A stretch of DNA of 64,000 nucleotides from CAVZBT01 sp963773605 (GCA_963773605.1 CAVZBT010000010.1:248001-312000), one strand, 5' to 3'; shown: positions 1-8,517, counted from the stretch's first letter. The notes: generated from the letters alone by a model not told the origin. Numbers and translations: made by a program.

Positions 1-261
1 ATCGAACCGGAAGGACTTCCAGCGGCTCCAGTCGGAAACGGGCGGCCGCGTCGTTTCGAAGCCCGTGGTTGCGTATCCCTTCCAGAACGTCGCCCGCACC
101 GCGCCCGGCTGCGGTTGCAGGTCACAATGGGTCTGCGTCCAAATGGAGGCTGGGCCGGGCGAGAACCAGTCCAGGTCCATCGTGGTCCTCCCCTGCCCGC
201 CCGCCAGGGTGATTGAGATCGAAAGAGCCACGAGTGCCGGGATCGTGAGTCTCATTTGCAT
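1..261 (-). CDS. Secreted protein of unknown function, N-terminal part only
   Basis: Reading the minus strand from ATG at 261 gives 87 codons without a stop to the window edge, so the 3' end is missing. A second in-frame ATG lies at 255. Residues 5 to about 22 (LTIPALVALSISITLAGG) form a hydrophobic signal-peptide core, followed by a mature region starting near TTMDLDWFSPGPAS. AGGA lies about nine bases upstream of the start. I do not recognise the family. The export signal suits the secreted enzymes that follow in this region. Confidence is for the reading frame, not a function. Confidence 0.55.
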   Translation of the reverse strand, partial: MQMRLTIPALVALSISITLAGGQGRTTMDLDWFSPGPASIWTQTHCDLQPQPGAVRATFWKGYATTGFETTRPPVSDWSRWKSFRFD

Positions 262-480
262 CCATTCCTGTCCCTAGAGAACCCGCGAGAAATGCACAGT
301 CTTCTACTGTAACTTATAGTTCAGGTCTGTGCGACGGGCTTTGACCTCGAAGGCTCAATTTTGCGCGAACCATTGTGAGCCTCCCGGCATGTCCTCCGCT
401 TCATTCGCCGAAAGCGGCATTGGCCACCGTGGACACAGTAATAAAGCAGGGGACGCGGATTCCCGCTGATCTTCGCGGTG

Positions 481-512
481 AAGGGCGGCGTCGAGCCGCC
501 GCACTCCAAATT
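481..512 (+). repeat. Family A repeat, right-end fragment
   Basis: This carries GGCGGCGTCGAGCCGCCGCA followed by CTCC, identical to the right end of the full family A elements elsewhere in the window. It lies in the gene-free stretch 262-530, in which nothing else is recognisable. Confidence 0.7.
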
Positions 513-530
513 TGGTGATGCAGGAGGACG

Positions 531-1286
531 TCACTCGCGTCGCCGGGATTCCTCCATACGTCGCAGGTTTTCAAGATGGTTAAGGCGATAGGGTTCCTTT
601 TCATACAGAGACGTGTCGCCTCGGCGCAGAGCCTCCAGATAGGCAATATTGACCCGGATATCCGCATCGGTCAGCAGGTCGCCGTGTCCCGGTACAATTG
701 TTTCGAAGGCGTAGGTCAGATACTTTCTCAGGCTGTCAACATGCGCGTCGAGATTTTCCGGGTCGATACAGGAGGGAATCGGCCGTTCGGCATTGTCGCC
801 CACCACCAGAACCCGGTCTCTGCGGTCATACAGAGAGATGGAATCCGTCGTGTGTCCCGGTGTAAAGAACAGTTCCGCATCAAACTCCGGCAGTTCGAGA
901 CGTTCCTCAAAGGTCACCGTCGGCGGCAGCAGCCTGATTTCGCCTCGCTGCCAGCAGGCGTAATCCGCCCAATCCGCCTCACCCATTGTCATCAATCGCT
1001 CCCGGCAAAGCCGGTGGCCTATGATTCGAGCAGCCACAAACAGGCAGTTTCCCCACACATGGTCCCAGTCGGCATGCGTGTTCACAACCACAACTTCTTC
1101 CCCGCCGCGCAAAAGCCCGGTCAGCGCCGGTCGCAGAGCCTCCGGACCCAGATAAGTGTCACAGACCAGTAGGTTCCGGTCCGCCTCCAGCACGTAAACA
1201 TTCGTGGTGGTGCCAAAACGGGAGGCGACCAGATCGTCAAAAGTGAAAACTCGGCCCCTGCTGCCGATTAAACGGGATACGAACAA
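531..1286 (-). CDS. MBL-fold metallo-hydrolase
   Basis: This is a 251-residue metallo-beta-lactamase-fold protein. The metal motif HADWDH (about residues 71-76) is the HxDxDH variant of HxHxDH. Further metal-ligand regions follow: TPGHTTDS, VVGDNAE and PGHGD. There is no signal peptide, so it is probably cytoplasmic. The substrate cannot be told; members of this fold hydrolyse thioesters, lactones and phosphoesters. A longer frame opens at TTG 1340 inside the upstream isomerase gene, but TTG at 1286 has AGGAGG six bases upstream, so I chose that. It is last in a minus-strand run with cupin, Gfo/Idh/MocA and isomerase genes, suggesting sugar or lactone metabolism. Confidence 0.8.
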   Translation of the reverse strand: MFVSRLIGSRGRVFTFDDLVASRFGTTTNVYVLEADRNLLVCDTYLGPEALRPALTGLLRGGEEVVVVNTHADWDHVWGNCLFVAARIIGHRLCRERLMTMGEADWADYACWQRGEIRLLPPTVTFEERLELPEFDAELFFTPGHTTDSISLYDRRDRVLVVGDNAERPIPSCIDPENLDAHVDSLRKYLTYAFETIVPGHGDLLTDADIRVNIAYLEALRRGDTSLYEKEPYRLNHLENLRRMEESRRRE

Positions 1287-1317
1287 GCCGGGCCTCCTGT
1301 CCCCGCCCAAGAGTTCA

Positions 1318-2245
1318 TCAGGCCCCTTTGGCCTTGGCAATCATTCCTTCGACCAGCTCGCGCTGCTCTATTATCGCCTTAACGCGATCCTCGACCTTGT
1401 CGCTCGTTTCGAGCAGCGCCCAGCCGTCCCAGCCCGATTTGGCCAGCAAATCAAACTGCAGCTGGAACGGGAACTTCTCGCTCTCGAGACCCGTGATCCT
1501 CCTGAGGTGAAGCGTGTGGGCGAGGAAGGGCTTTACGAGATTGAAGTTGTATTCGAACCCCTTGCCCTCGGCGTCGCGGTCGATGCTGTTGAGGTGCACG
1601 CGGACACTCCTTTGAGTGACCTGGTCCATGATCGCGCGGATCGTCGCAAGGTCGCCTGCCGGGCCGTGCGCTTCGAGACGGATTTCCTGTCCGTAGTCGG
1701 CCGCGAATTTGCCGACTTCGCTGAGCGCGGCGGCGATCTGCGCGATCGTTTTCTCGCGCGGGACCTCCTTATGGAATTGGTTCGGGAAGACGCGAATGCC
1801 GCCGGAGCCGACGTCGTGGCTGAGCCTGGCGAAGCCCTTGGCGTTTTCGATCGCCGCTTTGACCTTGGGCGGGTCCGGCGCGTCGAACTGCTCCCCGGTC
1901 GCGATGGAGACCAGCGCGACCGGGCTGCCGGCGAACTGTTTCTTCACTTCGAGCCGCCGTTCGGGGCTGATGTCCAATTCCACGCCGTGCGCATATTTGC
2001 TGCTCGTCCGCAGCTCCACGCCGTACACCCCGGCCTTTGTGAGATTGCCGATCAGTGTGGGGATGTCCCAGTCCCTGCCCCACGTGTAGGTCGTGAAACC
2101 GAATCGGGTGCCGGATCTTCTTTTATCCTGCGCCGCCGCGGGCAGCCCGCCGGACAAGCATCACGGCTCCGATCCCTCCGGCCACCGTCATAAACTCTCT
2201 GCGAGAAATCCCCCTGATCATTGTCGGCTTCTCCGTGGCCTTCAT
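1318..2245 (-). CDS. Tat-exported sugar phosphate isomerase/epimerase-like TIM-barrel protein, frameshifted
   Basis: ATG at 2245, preceded by AGAGGGG, opens MKATEKPTMIRGISRREFMT, a twin-arginine (SRREFM) signal peptide. This frame stops after about 40 codons. Its continuation, SGGLPAAAQDKRRSG and the mature domain, lies in another frame entered near 2155-2162. Skipping one base joins them and restores a normal signal with an AAAQ-like cleavage site. The mature part resembles xylose-isomerase-like (AP_endonuc_2) TIM barrels, with FGFTTYTWGRDW at the start, RLEAHGPAGD in the middle and WALLETSD near the end. Such proteins isomerise, epimerise or eliminate sugars. Gfo/Idh/MocA and cupin genes lie upstream and an MBL gene downstream. 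The frameshift may be a sequence error. Confidence 0.7.
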
Positions 2246-2433
2246 AGGACCCCTCTTTAGCCTGTCGAGTTTTCCCGATTATACGCGTATGAACCGCTAC
2301 CGTGCGGTTTTCGATGGCCCGGTTCACTTTCCTGCAACCTGAGTGCCTTTGACGTCGTTGCCCGGGATCGTGGATAGCACAGTTGCCGGCCGCGATCGGG
2401 ATGGGTCTGTGCGCGGGCCGAGTGCCGGGCCAT

Positions 2434-3594
2434 CTATCCGGCAAGCTGCGGGATCTCAACCCATGAGCGGCGGCTCCACGATTCCAGGCCCAGCTCCGCG
2501 AGTTGAACGCCTTTGGCACCTTCGAGAAGATCCCATGGGAACGGCGATCCGGTGACGACGTGCTGCAGGAAGAGCTCCCATTCCTTCTTGAAGGCGTTGT
2601 CGTAGGTCTCCTGCTGAGGCATTCTCTGCCATCCGTCGCGATAGTCGAGCGGGCTTTCGACGTCGGGATTCCACACCGGCCTGGGTGTCGCTCCATACGG
2701 TTGAATCCAGCAGTCCCGCAGACCCGCGACGGCGGAGCCGCGCGTCCCGTCCACCTGGATGGTCAACAGATCGTCGCGACGCACGCGCACACACCAGGAC
2801 GAGTTGAAGTGGGCGACGACACCGCCTTCGAGCTCAAAGGTCGCGTAGGCCGAATCGTCGGCCGTACATGCGAAGGGCTTGCCTTGCTCATCCCAACGGG
2901 TGGGTATGTGAGTCGCCCCCAGGCAGGAGACCGCCTTTACTGCGCCGAAGACATTGTCCAGTACGTAGCGCCAGTGGCACAACATGTCCAGGATAATGCC
3001 GCCGCCGTCTTCCTTGCGATAGTTCCAGGACGGTCGTTGCGGTGTCACCGCGTCGCCTTCGAATACCCAGTAGCCGAATTCGCCCCGGACTGAGATGATG
3101 CGTCCGAAAAAGCCCGTAGCGCGCAACACCCCGAGCTTCATGATACCGGGGAGCCACAGTTTGTCCTGCACAACGCCGTGCTTCACGCCCGCCTTGCGAG
3201 CCAGGCGGTAGAGTTCCAGCGCCGATCGGAGGTTTTGCGCCGTCGGTTTTTCGCAGTAGACGTGCTTTCCCGCCGCAATCGCCCGGCTCACCGCCTCGAC
3301 ACGGCGATCGGTCGTCTGGGCGTCGAAGTACACGGTGTTCTCCGGATTGTCGAGGGCACGGTCCAGTTCGGTGGTCCAGGGCAGGCCCCCGGCCTCGTTG
3401 GCCAGCGCTTCGAGTCTGGCTGCGTTGCGTCCCACGAGCACCGGCTCGGCAAGGATCACCTCATCCCCACCGATCCGCACACCTCCGTTGCGGCGGATTG
3501 CGAGAATCGACCGCTGCAGATGCTGGTTCGTCCCCATGCGCCCGGTCACGCCATTCATGATGACGCCAACGCGGTGGATTTTTGACGCGCTCAT
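2434..3594 (-). CDS. Gfo/Idh/MocA family oxidoreductase, cytoplasmic
   Basis: This is a 386-residue NAD(P)-dependent sugar dehydrogenase-type protein. The N-terminal Rossmann part has VGVIMNGVTGRMG in place of the usual GxGxxG, and the family motif CEKPTA follows at about residues 113-118. The C-terminal alpha/beta substrate domain includes GGGIILDMLCHW, which holds the usual metal-free catalytic His region. There is no signal peptide, unlike the Tat-type homologue at 18.5-19.8 kb. The start ATG overlaps the cupin stop by 4 bases (ATGA), indicating translational coupling. A 188-base gap separates it from the isomerase gene. The substrate is unknown; the neighbours suggest a keto-sugar route. 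Confidence 0.85.
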   Translation of the reverse strand: MSASKIHRVGVIMNGVTGRMGTNQHLQRSILAIRRNGGVRIGGDEVILAEPVLVGRNAARLEALANEAGGLPWTTELDRALDNPENTVYFDAQTTDRRVEAVSRAIAAGKHVYCEKPTAQNLRSALELYRLARKAGVKHGVVQDKLWLPGIMKLGVLRATGFFGRIISVRGEFGYWVFEGDAVTPQRPSWNYRKEDGGGIILDMLCHWRYVLDNVFGAVKAVSCLGATHIPTRWDEQGKPFACTADDSAYATFELEGGVVAHFNSSWCVRVRRDDLLTIQVDGTRGSAVAGLRDCWIQPYGATPRPVWNPDVESPLDYRDGWQRMPQQETYDNAFKKEWELFLQHVVTGSPFPWDLLEGAKGVQLAELGLESWSRRSWVEIPQLAG

Positions 3595-4052
3595 GATTTC
3601 TGCTCCGTCGCTGGCCGGCTGGTGTATTGAGGATGGGCGCCGTCGGGGAGAGGAGGCGCATCCACCCCTGCCCTGGGGAGCGAGCCGTCCAGTTCCTGGC
3701 GCCAGTGTGCGACGTCCCCGGCGGGACCATAGCAGTAGATCATCCGAAGCGGCCTCTCTCCGACGTTCGTCAGCTGGTGAAACACTCCGGGCGGAATATA
3801 GACCGCCTGGCCCCCGTGGATTGTCCGGCGTTCCTCGCCCACGCAGATTTCACCGGTGCCTTCGACGACCAGGTAGACCTCTTCCTGCTCGTGATTGTGC
3901 CAGGGCACCTGCCCGCCTTCGGGTTCGAGCAGCACGTTTCCGACGGAAAAATTCCGGCACTGGATCGGTGAGGCTCCTCCGACCAGGTTCTGTGTTCGGC
4001 GCCGCGCCGGGTAGGTCCGTCCCGGGATTTCGGTCAAGTCGGCAATGATCAT
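3591..4052 (-). CDS. Cupin-domain protein
   Basis: This is a 153-residue single-domain cupin. Cupin motif 1 is visible as PWHNHEQEEVYLVVEGTGE (metal ligands H, H, E) and motif 2 as PPGVFHQLTN. It may bind a metal and isomerise a sugar, act as a dioxygenase or sense a ligand; the sequence does not decide. There is no signal peptide. GGAGGG lies five bases before the ATG. It is the first gene of the minus-strand cluster running to 531 and is coupled by a 4-base overlap to the Gfo/Idh/MocA gene. Confidence 0.85.
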   Translation of the reverse strand: MIIADLTEIPGRTYPARRRTQNLVGGASPIQCRNFSVGNVLLEPEGGQVPWHNHEQEEVYLVVEGTGEICVGEERRTIHGGQAVYIPPGVFHQLTNVGERPLRMIYCYGPAGDVAHWRQELDGSLPRAGVDAPPLPDGAHPQYTSRPATEQKS

Positions 4053-4198
4053 CGGGTCCCTCCGCCGCTCAGTCTATGCCAAGTCGCGCGCCTGTTTAAA
4101 GGGCGACAGGCTCAAGAACTCTCTTCGCTCAATACCCGGCATTCGGGAATACAATTATGAAATCGGAGCCTGGCTCCGATTTTGATGGGGGTGTCGCT

Positions 4199-4630
4199 AT
4201 GCAACGAAAGGCCGTTTTCTTGATGCTGAGCTTTGCGCTCGGCGGGCTCGTAGCTCCGGCGCGGGCAGGCTGCTGGCTTGACGGCTGGGCGTCTTACGGG
4301 TCGTGCCTGCCTTCGGCGTTTGGATGCTGCACACGCCTGGGCCTGGGCCCGGGCTATCCCGGGCTTTTCCCCCCCACTTACGTCTGTCCCCCGGTCATTG
4401 GCTACAGATGGATGCCGAGCCAGACCGTAGTCGTGGTTCCCAACCCGCCCCTTCAGATTTACGTCTATCCGGAGGCCGGGGTCGTCCGGAGCGAGACGGC
4501 CGAGCGCAAGGTGTCGGAGACGGCGCGCGCGGCGAATTACAGTGATGAGGTTGCGCGAGCCCGGAGGCTGTACCCGCGTGGCATCCCCGCAGTCGAGCAT
4601 GGCCAACCCGGCGGGGAAGAGCGTAAGTGA
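4199..4630 (+). CDS. Small secreted Cys/Pro-rich protein of unknown function
   Basis: ATG at 4199 is chosen over ATG 4157 because it begins directly with a signal peptide, MQRKAVFLMLSFALGG..APARAG, and has GGGGG upstream. The 143-residue product has a Cys-rich N-terminal mature half (GCWLDGW, SCLPSAFGCC, YVCPP), which may form disulfides in the periplasm. A short valine-rich strand (TVVVVPNPPLQIYVYP) and a charged tail follow. I do not recognise a family. It stands alone between two minus-strand genes and ends just before family A repeats. Confidence 0.55.
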   Translation: MQRKAVFLMLSFALGGLVAPARAGCWLDGWASYGSCLPSAFGCCTRLGLGPGYPGLFPPTYVCPPVIGYRWMPSQTVVVVPNPPLQIYVYPEAGVVRSETAERKVSETARAANYSDEVARARRLYPRGIPAVEHGQPGGEERK

Positions 4631-4645
4631 CATCGCGCCCGGGTT

Positions 4646-4728
4646 GTGTGGGGTGCGGCGCCTGGGCGCCGCACTGCGGGCGTATCTGCCGATAGAGTGC
4701 AACCGCGAAAGCGGTGCCGAGGCACCCC
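4646..4728. repeat. Family A repeat, shortened copy
   Basis: This copy begins GTGTGGGGTGCGG, contains the palindrome GCGGCGCCTGGGCGCCGC and the GCGGTGCCGAGGCACC hairpin, and ends without the usual right terminal repeat. It lies in direct orientation just before the full copy at 4742-4858. Confidence 0.75.
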
Positions 4729-4741
4729 GAGAAACCAGCTT

Positions 4742-4858
4742 GTGTGGAGTGCGGCGGCTCGACGCCGCTTTGGGTGCGGCGCCTTGGCGCCGCACTGCGG
4801 GCGTATCTGCCGATGCAGTGCAACCGCGACAGCGGTGCCGAGGCACCGCACTCCACAC
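4742..4858. repeat. Family A repeat, full 117-bp copy with terminal inverted repeats
   Basis: This is the best reference copy. A perfect 13-bp terminal inverted repeat, GTGTGGAGTGCGG (4742-4754) and CCGCACTCCACAC (4846-4858), encloses three internal hairpins: GCGGCG/CGCCGC, a long one centred on GGCGCCTTGGCGCC, and GCGGTGCC/GGCACCGC. There is no coding capacity. It ends at the stop codon of the convergent sugar isomerase gene, so it may also act as a transcription end. Confidence 0.85.
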
Positions 4859-4859
4859 T

Positions 4860-6383
4860 CTATACGGGCTTGATGGTTTCCTCGTGCGTGCGGGGCGAGT
4901 GGACGACCTTGATGCCGTGCAGCTGGCAGAAGGACTCCACGTCGCGCCGGTGATTGCCGTAGAAGACCACCTGGTGGAACCCCTGCACGTCGCGGCAATC
5001 CTCCATGTCGTCCATCCGGATCTCGACGCTGGTCCGGCACCCGCCGGCCGGGGGCGTATTGACGTTGCCTGCGACCGTGCCGGTGTCGAGATAGAGCGCG
5101 TCGGGCCGGAAGAATTGCACGAGCGTCACCGGTTGCCCGACCGGCCACAGGACCTGCGTCGAGACGCCCAGGCCCGACTCGGAGTGGCTGCGGAGAATGT
5201 AGGGCGCGTGCTCCTTTTGCCGGTCGAGGCCGTAGATGCGCGTGCTGCTGACGCAATGGGCCGCGATCAGCACGTTTTTGACGGTTTCCGGCACCGGGTC
5301 GTTCATGAACCCCGGTTTGTCGAAGAGATAGCTCGTGAGCATGAGCGACACCGCCGGCCCGACGGCCGCCTCGCACCCGTAAGTCACCCCGTTATCCTGG
5401 AAGATCGATGCCCCCATGCATGGCGGGGTCGGCACTTTCTTCTGGGTGACCATGCCGAGGCAGTCGGTCGTCAGCGCGTTGCAGCCTTCGGCCTTGAGCA
5501 GCCGCTTGGCTGCGATGTACGATCTCGCGGCGTTCAGGCCATCCTGTTGGGTCGGCTCCACTACCTTCTGGGCCTCGCGGAACCGGTGGTTGGCGACAAA
5601 CCTGGCCTCCTCGCTGACCGGCGTCAGGTTGAACATCTCCTCGAAAGCCTGCCGCGGGACATACTGCACGTTCACGACGCCGAATTTGTCTTCCTTACGC
5701 GCGTCGCCGCTGACGACGAGCAGGCGGGTGGCCTCGAGCTGTCGCCTGGCGCGGACCATGCGCAGGGCCTGGTCCAGGACCGGCGTCTCGAGCGACGAGA
5801 TGACGTGGGCGCCGGGTTGAAACGCGAGGCGGTTGACATGCTGAGTGAAGGCGGTGCCGACCGGGGCAAACACGATCGTCGGTACGCCTGCCCGGGCGAT
5901 CTCGACGGCCATGTCCCAGCTCTGCAGGTGTTGGAGCGTAATGAAGACCGCATCCGGCTTCTCGTCCTGCACTTTCCTGACGAATGCCGCGACGGCCGCA
6001 TTGTCCTCGAGGGGCTGGCCCTCCTGGACGATCTCGACCCCCACGCGGGCGCCGGCGTCCGCAATCGCCCGGGTGTATCTTGCCCGTTCGCCCTCCACGT
6101 CGTAGGACGTACCCGGCCAGCCGAGCCAGTAGGGTGGTTTCTGGCGTGCCACAACGCTCATGGCCCGGACCGTGGGCCGCGGCCGCAGGGATGCGAGGTC
6201 GATCACCTCCGTCGACTGCGGCGCGCCGTGGAGACTTTCGAGGCTCGCACAGCCGGCCGTCAGCGCCGCCGTGCAGGCTGTGACGGCTCCGAGGAAGGAG
6301 CGCCTGGACATTGAGCAACAGCTGCACGGATGAGTGCGATGGCCTGATGCCGCGCTGAATCTGAATGGGTCGTTGTTCGGCAT
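4860..6383 (-). CDS. Tat-exported lipoprotein, L-fucose/arabinose isomerase-like sugar isomerase
   Basis: This is a 507-residue protein with AAGGAGG placed correctly before ATG 6383. After a 24-residue leader, SRRSFLGAVTACTAALTAGC combines a twin-arginine motif with a lipobox Cys (about residue 44). The enzyme would therefore be folded in the cytoplasm, exported and lipid-anchored. The body resembles the FucI/AraA-like fold, with an N-terminal part like KPDAVFITLQHLQSWDMA and a C-terminal part including TTDCLGMV and HCVSSTRIYG. Known relatives interconvert aldoses and ketoses in the cytoplasm using Mn, so export is unusual. Which sugar it acts on, and whether it is still an isomerase, cannot be told from sequence. 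Confidence 0.7.
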   Translation of the reverse strand: MPNNDPFRFSAASGHRTHPCSCCSMSRRSFLGAVTACTAALTAGCASLESLHGAPQSTEVIDLASLRPRPTVRAMSVVARQKPPYWLGWPGTSYDVEGERARYTRAIADAGARVGVEIVQEGQPLEDNAAVAAFVRKVQDEKPDAVFITLQHLQSWDMAVEIARAGVPTIVFAPVGTAFTQHVNRLAFQPGAHVISSLETPVLDQALRMVRARRQLEATRLLVVSGDARKEDKFGVVNVQYVPRQAFEEMFNLTPVSEEARFVANHRFREAQKVVEPTQQDGLNAARSYIAAKRLLKAEGCNALTTDCLGMVTQKKVPTPPCMGASIFQDNGVTYGCEAAVGPAVSLMLTSYLFDKPGFMNDPVPETVKNVLIAAHCVSSTRIYGLDRQKEHAPYILRSHSESGLGVSTQVLWPVGQPVTLVQFFRPDALYLDTGTVAGNVNTPPAGGCRTSVEIRMDDMEDCRDVQGFHQVVFYGNHRRDVESFCQLHGIKVVHSPRTHEETIKPV

Positions 6384-6483
6384 TGTTGCCTCCTTGCTGC
6401 ATTATCGGTGGAATATCGGAGCCACGATGTCGATGTCGTTGGTCAGCCTGGGTTCCCCGTATGCCATAGCGTCAGGCCGGCCC

Positions 6484-7688
6484 TCAGGCAAAGACGATGA
6501 TTGATGGCGTGCCGACCGCGACGTAGTCGCCGGTGAAGGCCAGGCGACCGGAGTCCCGGTTCACGCGAAAGACCGTGATCGCGTCGCTCTTCTGGTTGCA
6601 CGAGTACAGGAAGCGGCCGGTGGGATCGATGGTGAAGCTGCGCGGGTAGTCGCCGCGGGTCCACTCCTCTCCGACCCAGCGGAGCGTCCCCTGCGTGGCG
6701 ACGGCGAAGATCGCGATGCTGTCGTGCAGCCGGTTGGCGGCATAGACGAACCGGCCGTCCGGCGCCACCCGCACCTCCGAAGTGAAATTCGTGCCCGTAA
6801 AGCCCTTCGGCAGAGTCGAGAGCGTCTGTTTCGATGCGAGCCTCCCGTCGGAGCCGCTGTATTCGAACACGGCCAGCGTCGAACCCTCTTCCTGGAGCGA
6901 ATACAGCCAGCGGCCATTCGGGTGAAAGGCGAAGTGGCGCGGTCCGTCCCCGGGGGGAGCTGCACGGAGGCCGGCTCGTTGGGTGTCAGGGTGCCCCGGG
7001 TGGCATCGAACTTCCAGACGAGCAGCTGGTCCAGCCCGAGGTCCGCGGCCATCACGAACCGTCCGGCCGGGTCGGCTTCGATCATGTGGGCGTGAGGGCG
7101 TTCGTGCCCGCTGATGGCAAAACTGCCGCGGGGCGCGCTGCTCGCCTGTTGCGGGCCGACCGATCCCTTGTTCTCCTTCACGTCGGCGGCCGGGCCGAGT
7201 TCGCCGCCGGGGCCGATGGGGAGCACTGCCACGGTCCCGGCCTCGTAATTGGCGACCAGCACATGCTTCCCGGCGGGGTGCACGCTAAGATGGGTTGGGC
7301 CGGCTCCCCGGGAACTCACCCTGTTGAGCAACGTGAGCCGGCCGCTGGTGCGATCGACCGAAAAGGCGCTCACCGAGCCGGAGTTCGCACCCTCGAAATC
7401 CCCGGTCTCGTTTGCCGCATAAAGGTGGGTCCGGTCGCGGTCGAAGGCGAGCCAGGAGGGACTGGTGCGGTCCGGGAAGATCTCCCGTTGCGACAACCCG
7501 CCCGTTGCACCATTCACATCGAATATGTGGATGCCCTGTCCGTACCCCTCTTCTCTGGCTGAGCTGTAGGTGCCGACATAGGCAAAGAGGCTTTCGGCTT
7601 CCATCCGCGGCCGTGCGACGAGTGGCGCGGACATGGCCAGTGCTGAGGCTGTTTTCAGGAAGTGACGGCGCGACGTGTCTGTGGGCAT
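6484..7688 (-). CDS. Tat-exported lactonase-family seven-bladed beta-propeller, frameshifted
   Basis: ATG 7688 is chosen because GGGGAGG lies upstream and the product opens with MPTDTSRRHFLKTASALAMS, a twin-arginine signal. The body matches 6-phosphogluconolactonase-like (lactonase, Pgl-type) beta-propellers, with repeated blades such as SPSWLAFDRDRTHLYAANE, GPTHLSVHPAGKHVLVANY and APDGRFVYAANRL. The frame breaks in the C/G run at 6948-6957. Restoring one base gives DGPRHFAFHPNGRWLY and joins it to the frame that ends at 6484 (PSIIVFA), giving about 402 residues. A sequencing indel is likely. Role: extracytoplasmic lactone hydrolysis or sugar binding, inferred from the family. Confidence 0.75.
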
Positions 7689-7791
7689 GTCAAACCTCCC
7701 CGATGCTGATTCTAGTCGAGAACCTGCCATGAAGACAGCGGGTTCGCCCCCTGCTACACTTTCTTCTCAGACAGCGCGAGGAGGGGGAACC

Positions 7792-8517
7792 ATGATCACC
7801 AATACCCAGTCGGGCACGAATGTTCACGAGATCGCGGAGGGGATTTACCGGATCAACACGCCGGTCAGCATACCGGGGGGCATCGCGTTCAGCTTCAACC
7901 AGTACCTGGTGGTGGATGATGCGTCCCTGCTTTTCCACACCGGGCCGCGGCGGCTCTTTCCGCTGGTGCGCGAGGCGGCCGGTCGGGTGATGCCGGTCGA
8001 GCGGCTGCGTTACGTCGGCTCGTCCCATTTCGAGGCGGACGAATGCGGCGCGCTGAACGAGTGGCTTGCGGCCGCGCCTGCGTCGGAGCCGCTGTGCGGC
8101 CGGATCGGGGCGATGGTGTCGATCGGCGACATCGCGGACCGCCCGCCGGTCGCCCTGGCCGACGGCGAAACGCTGGCCCTGGGAAAGCACACGATGCGGT
8201 GGTTCGACACGCCCCATGTGCCGCACGGCTGGGACTGCGGGCTCATGATGGAAACGTCCACCCGCACGTTTCTCTGCGGCGATCTGTTTACCCAGGGCGG
8301 GGCGGGGGAGAAGCCGCTGGTCGAAACCGACATCCTGGGGCCGAGCGAGGAGTTCCGCGCGCCGATGGATTACTTTTCCCACGCGCCCGAAACGCGCGCG
8401 ATCCTGGCACGGCTGGCGCAGGAGCGGCCCTTGACGCTTGCCTGTATGCACGGCAGCGCGTGGCGCGGCGACGGGGCCGCGCTCCTGCTGGCGCTGGCGG
8501 AGCGGCTGGCGGTGTAG
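7792..8517 (+). CDS. Flavodiiron-like MBL-fold protein without flavodoxin domain
   Basis: ATG 7792 has AGGAGGGGG upstream; the frame extends further 5' but without comparable signals. The 241-residue product has the diiron MBL motif of flavodiiron/ODP proteins, SSHFEADECG (HxExD, about residues 77-81). Further ligand positions are DTPHVPHGW, FLCGDLFTQ and ACMHGSAWRGDG. Family members reduce O2 or NO or sense oxygen, normally with a C-terminal flavodoxin domain that is absent here. It is probably cytoplasmic, divergent from the lactonase gene and followed by about 110 bases without features. A role in oxygen response is inferred. Confidence 0.75.
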   Translation: MITNTQSGTNVHEIAEGIYRINTPVSIPGGIAFSFNQYLVVDDASLLFHTGPRRLFPLVREAAGRVMPVERLRYVGSSHFEADECGALNEWLAAAPASEPLCGRIGAMVSIGDIADRPPVALADGETLALGKHTMRWFDTPHVPHGWDCGLMMETSTRTFLCGDLFTQGGAGEKPLVETDILGPSEEFRAPMDYFSHAPETRAILARLAQERPLTLACMHGSAWRGDGAALLLALAERLAV

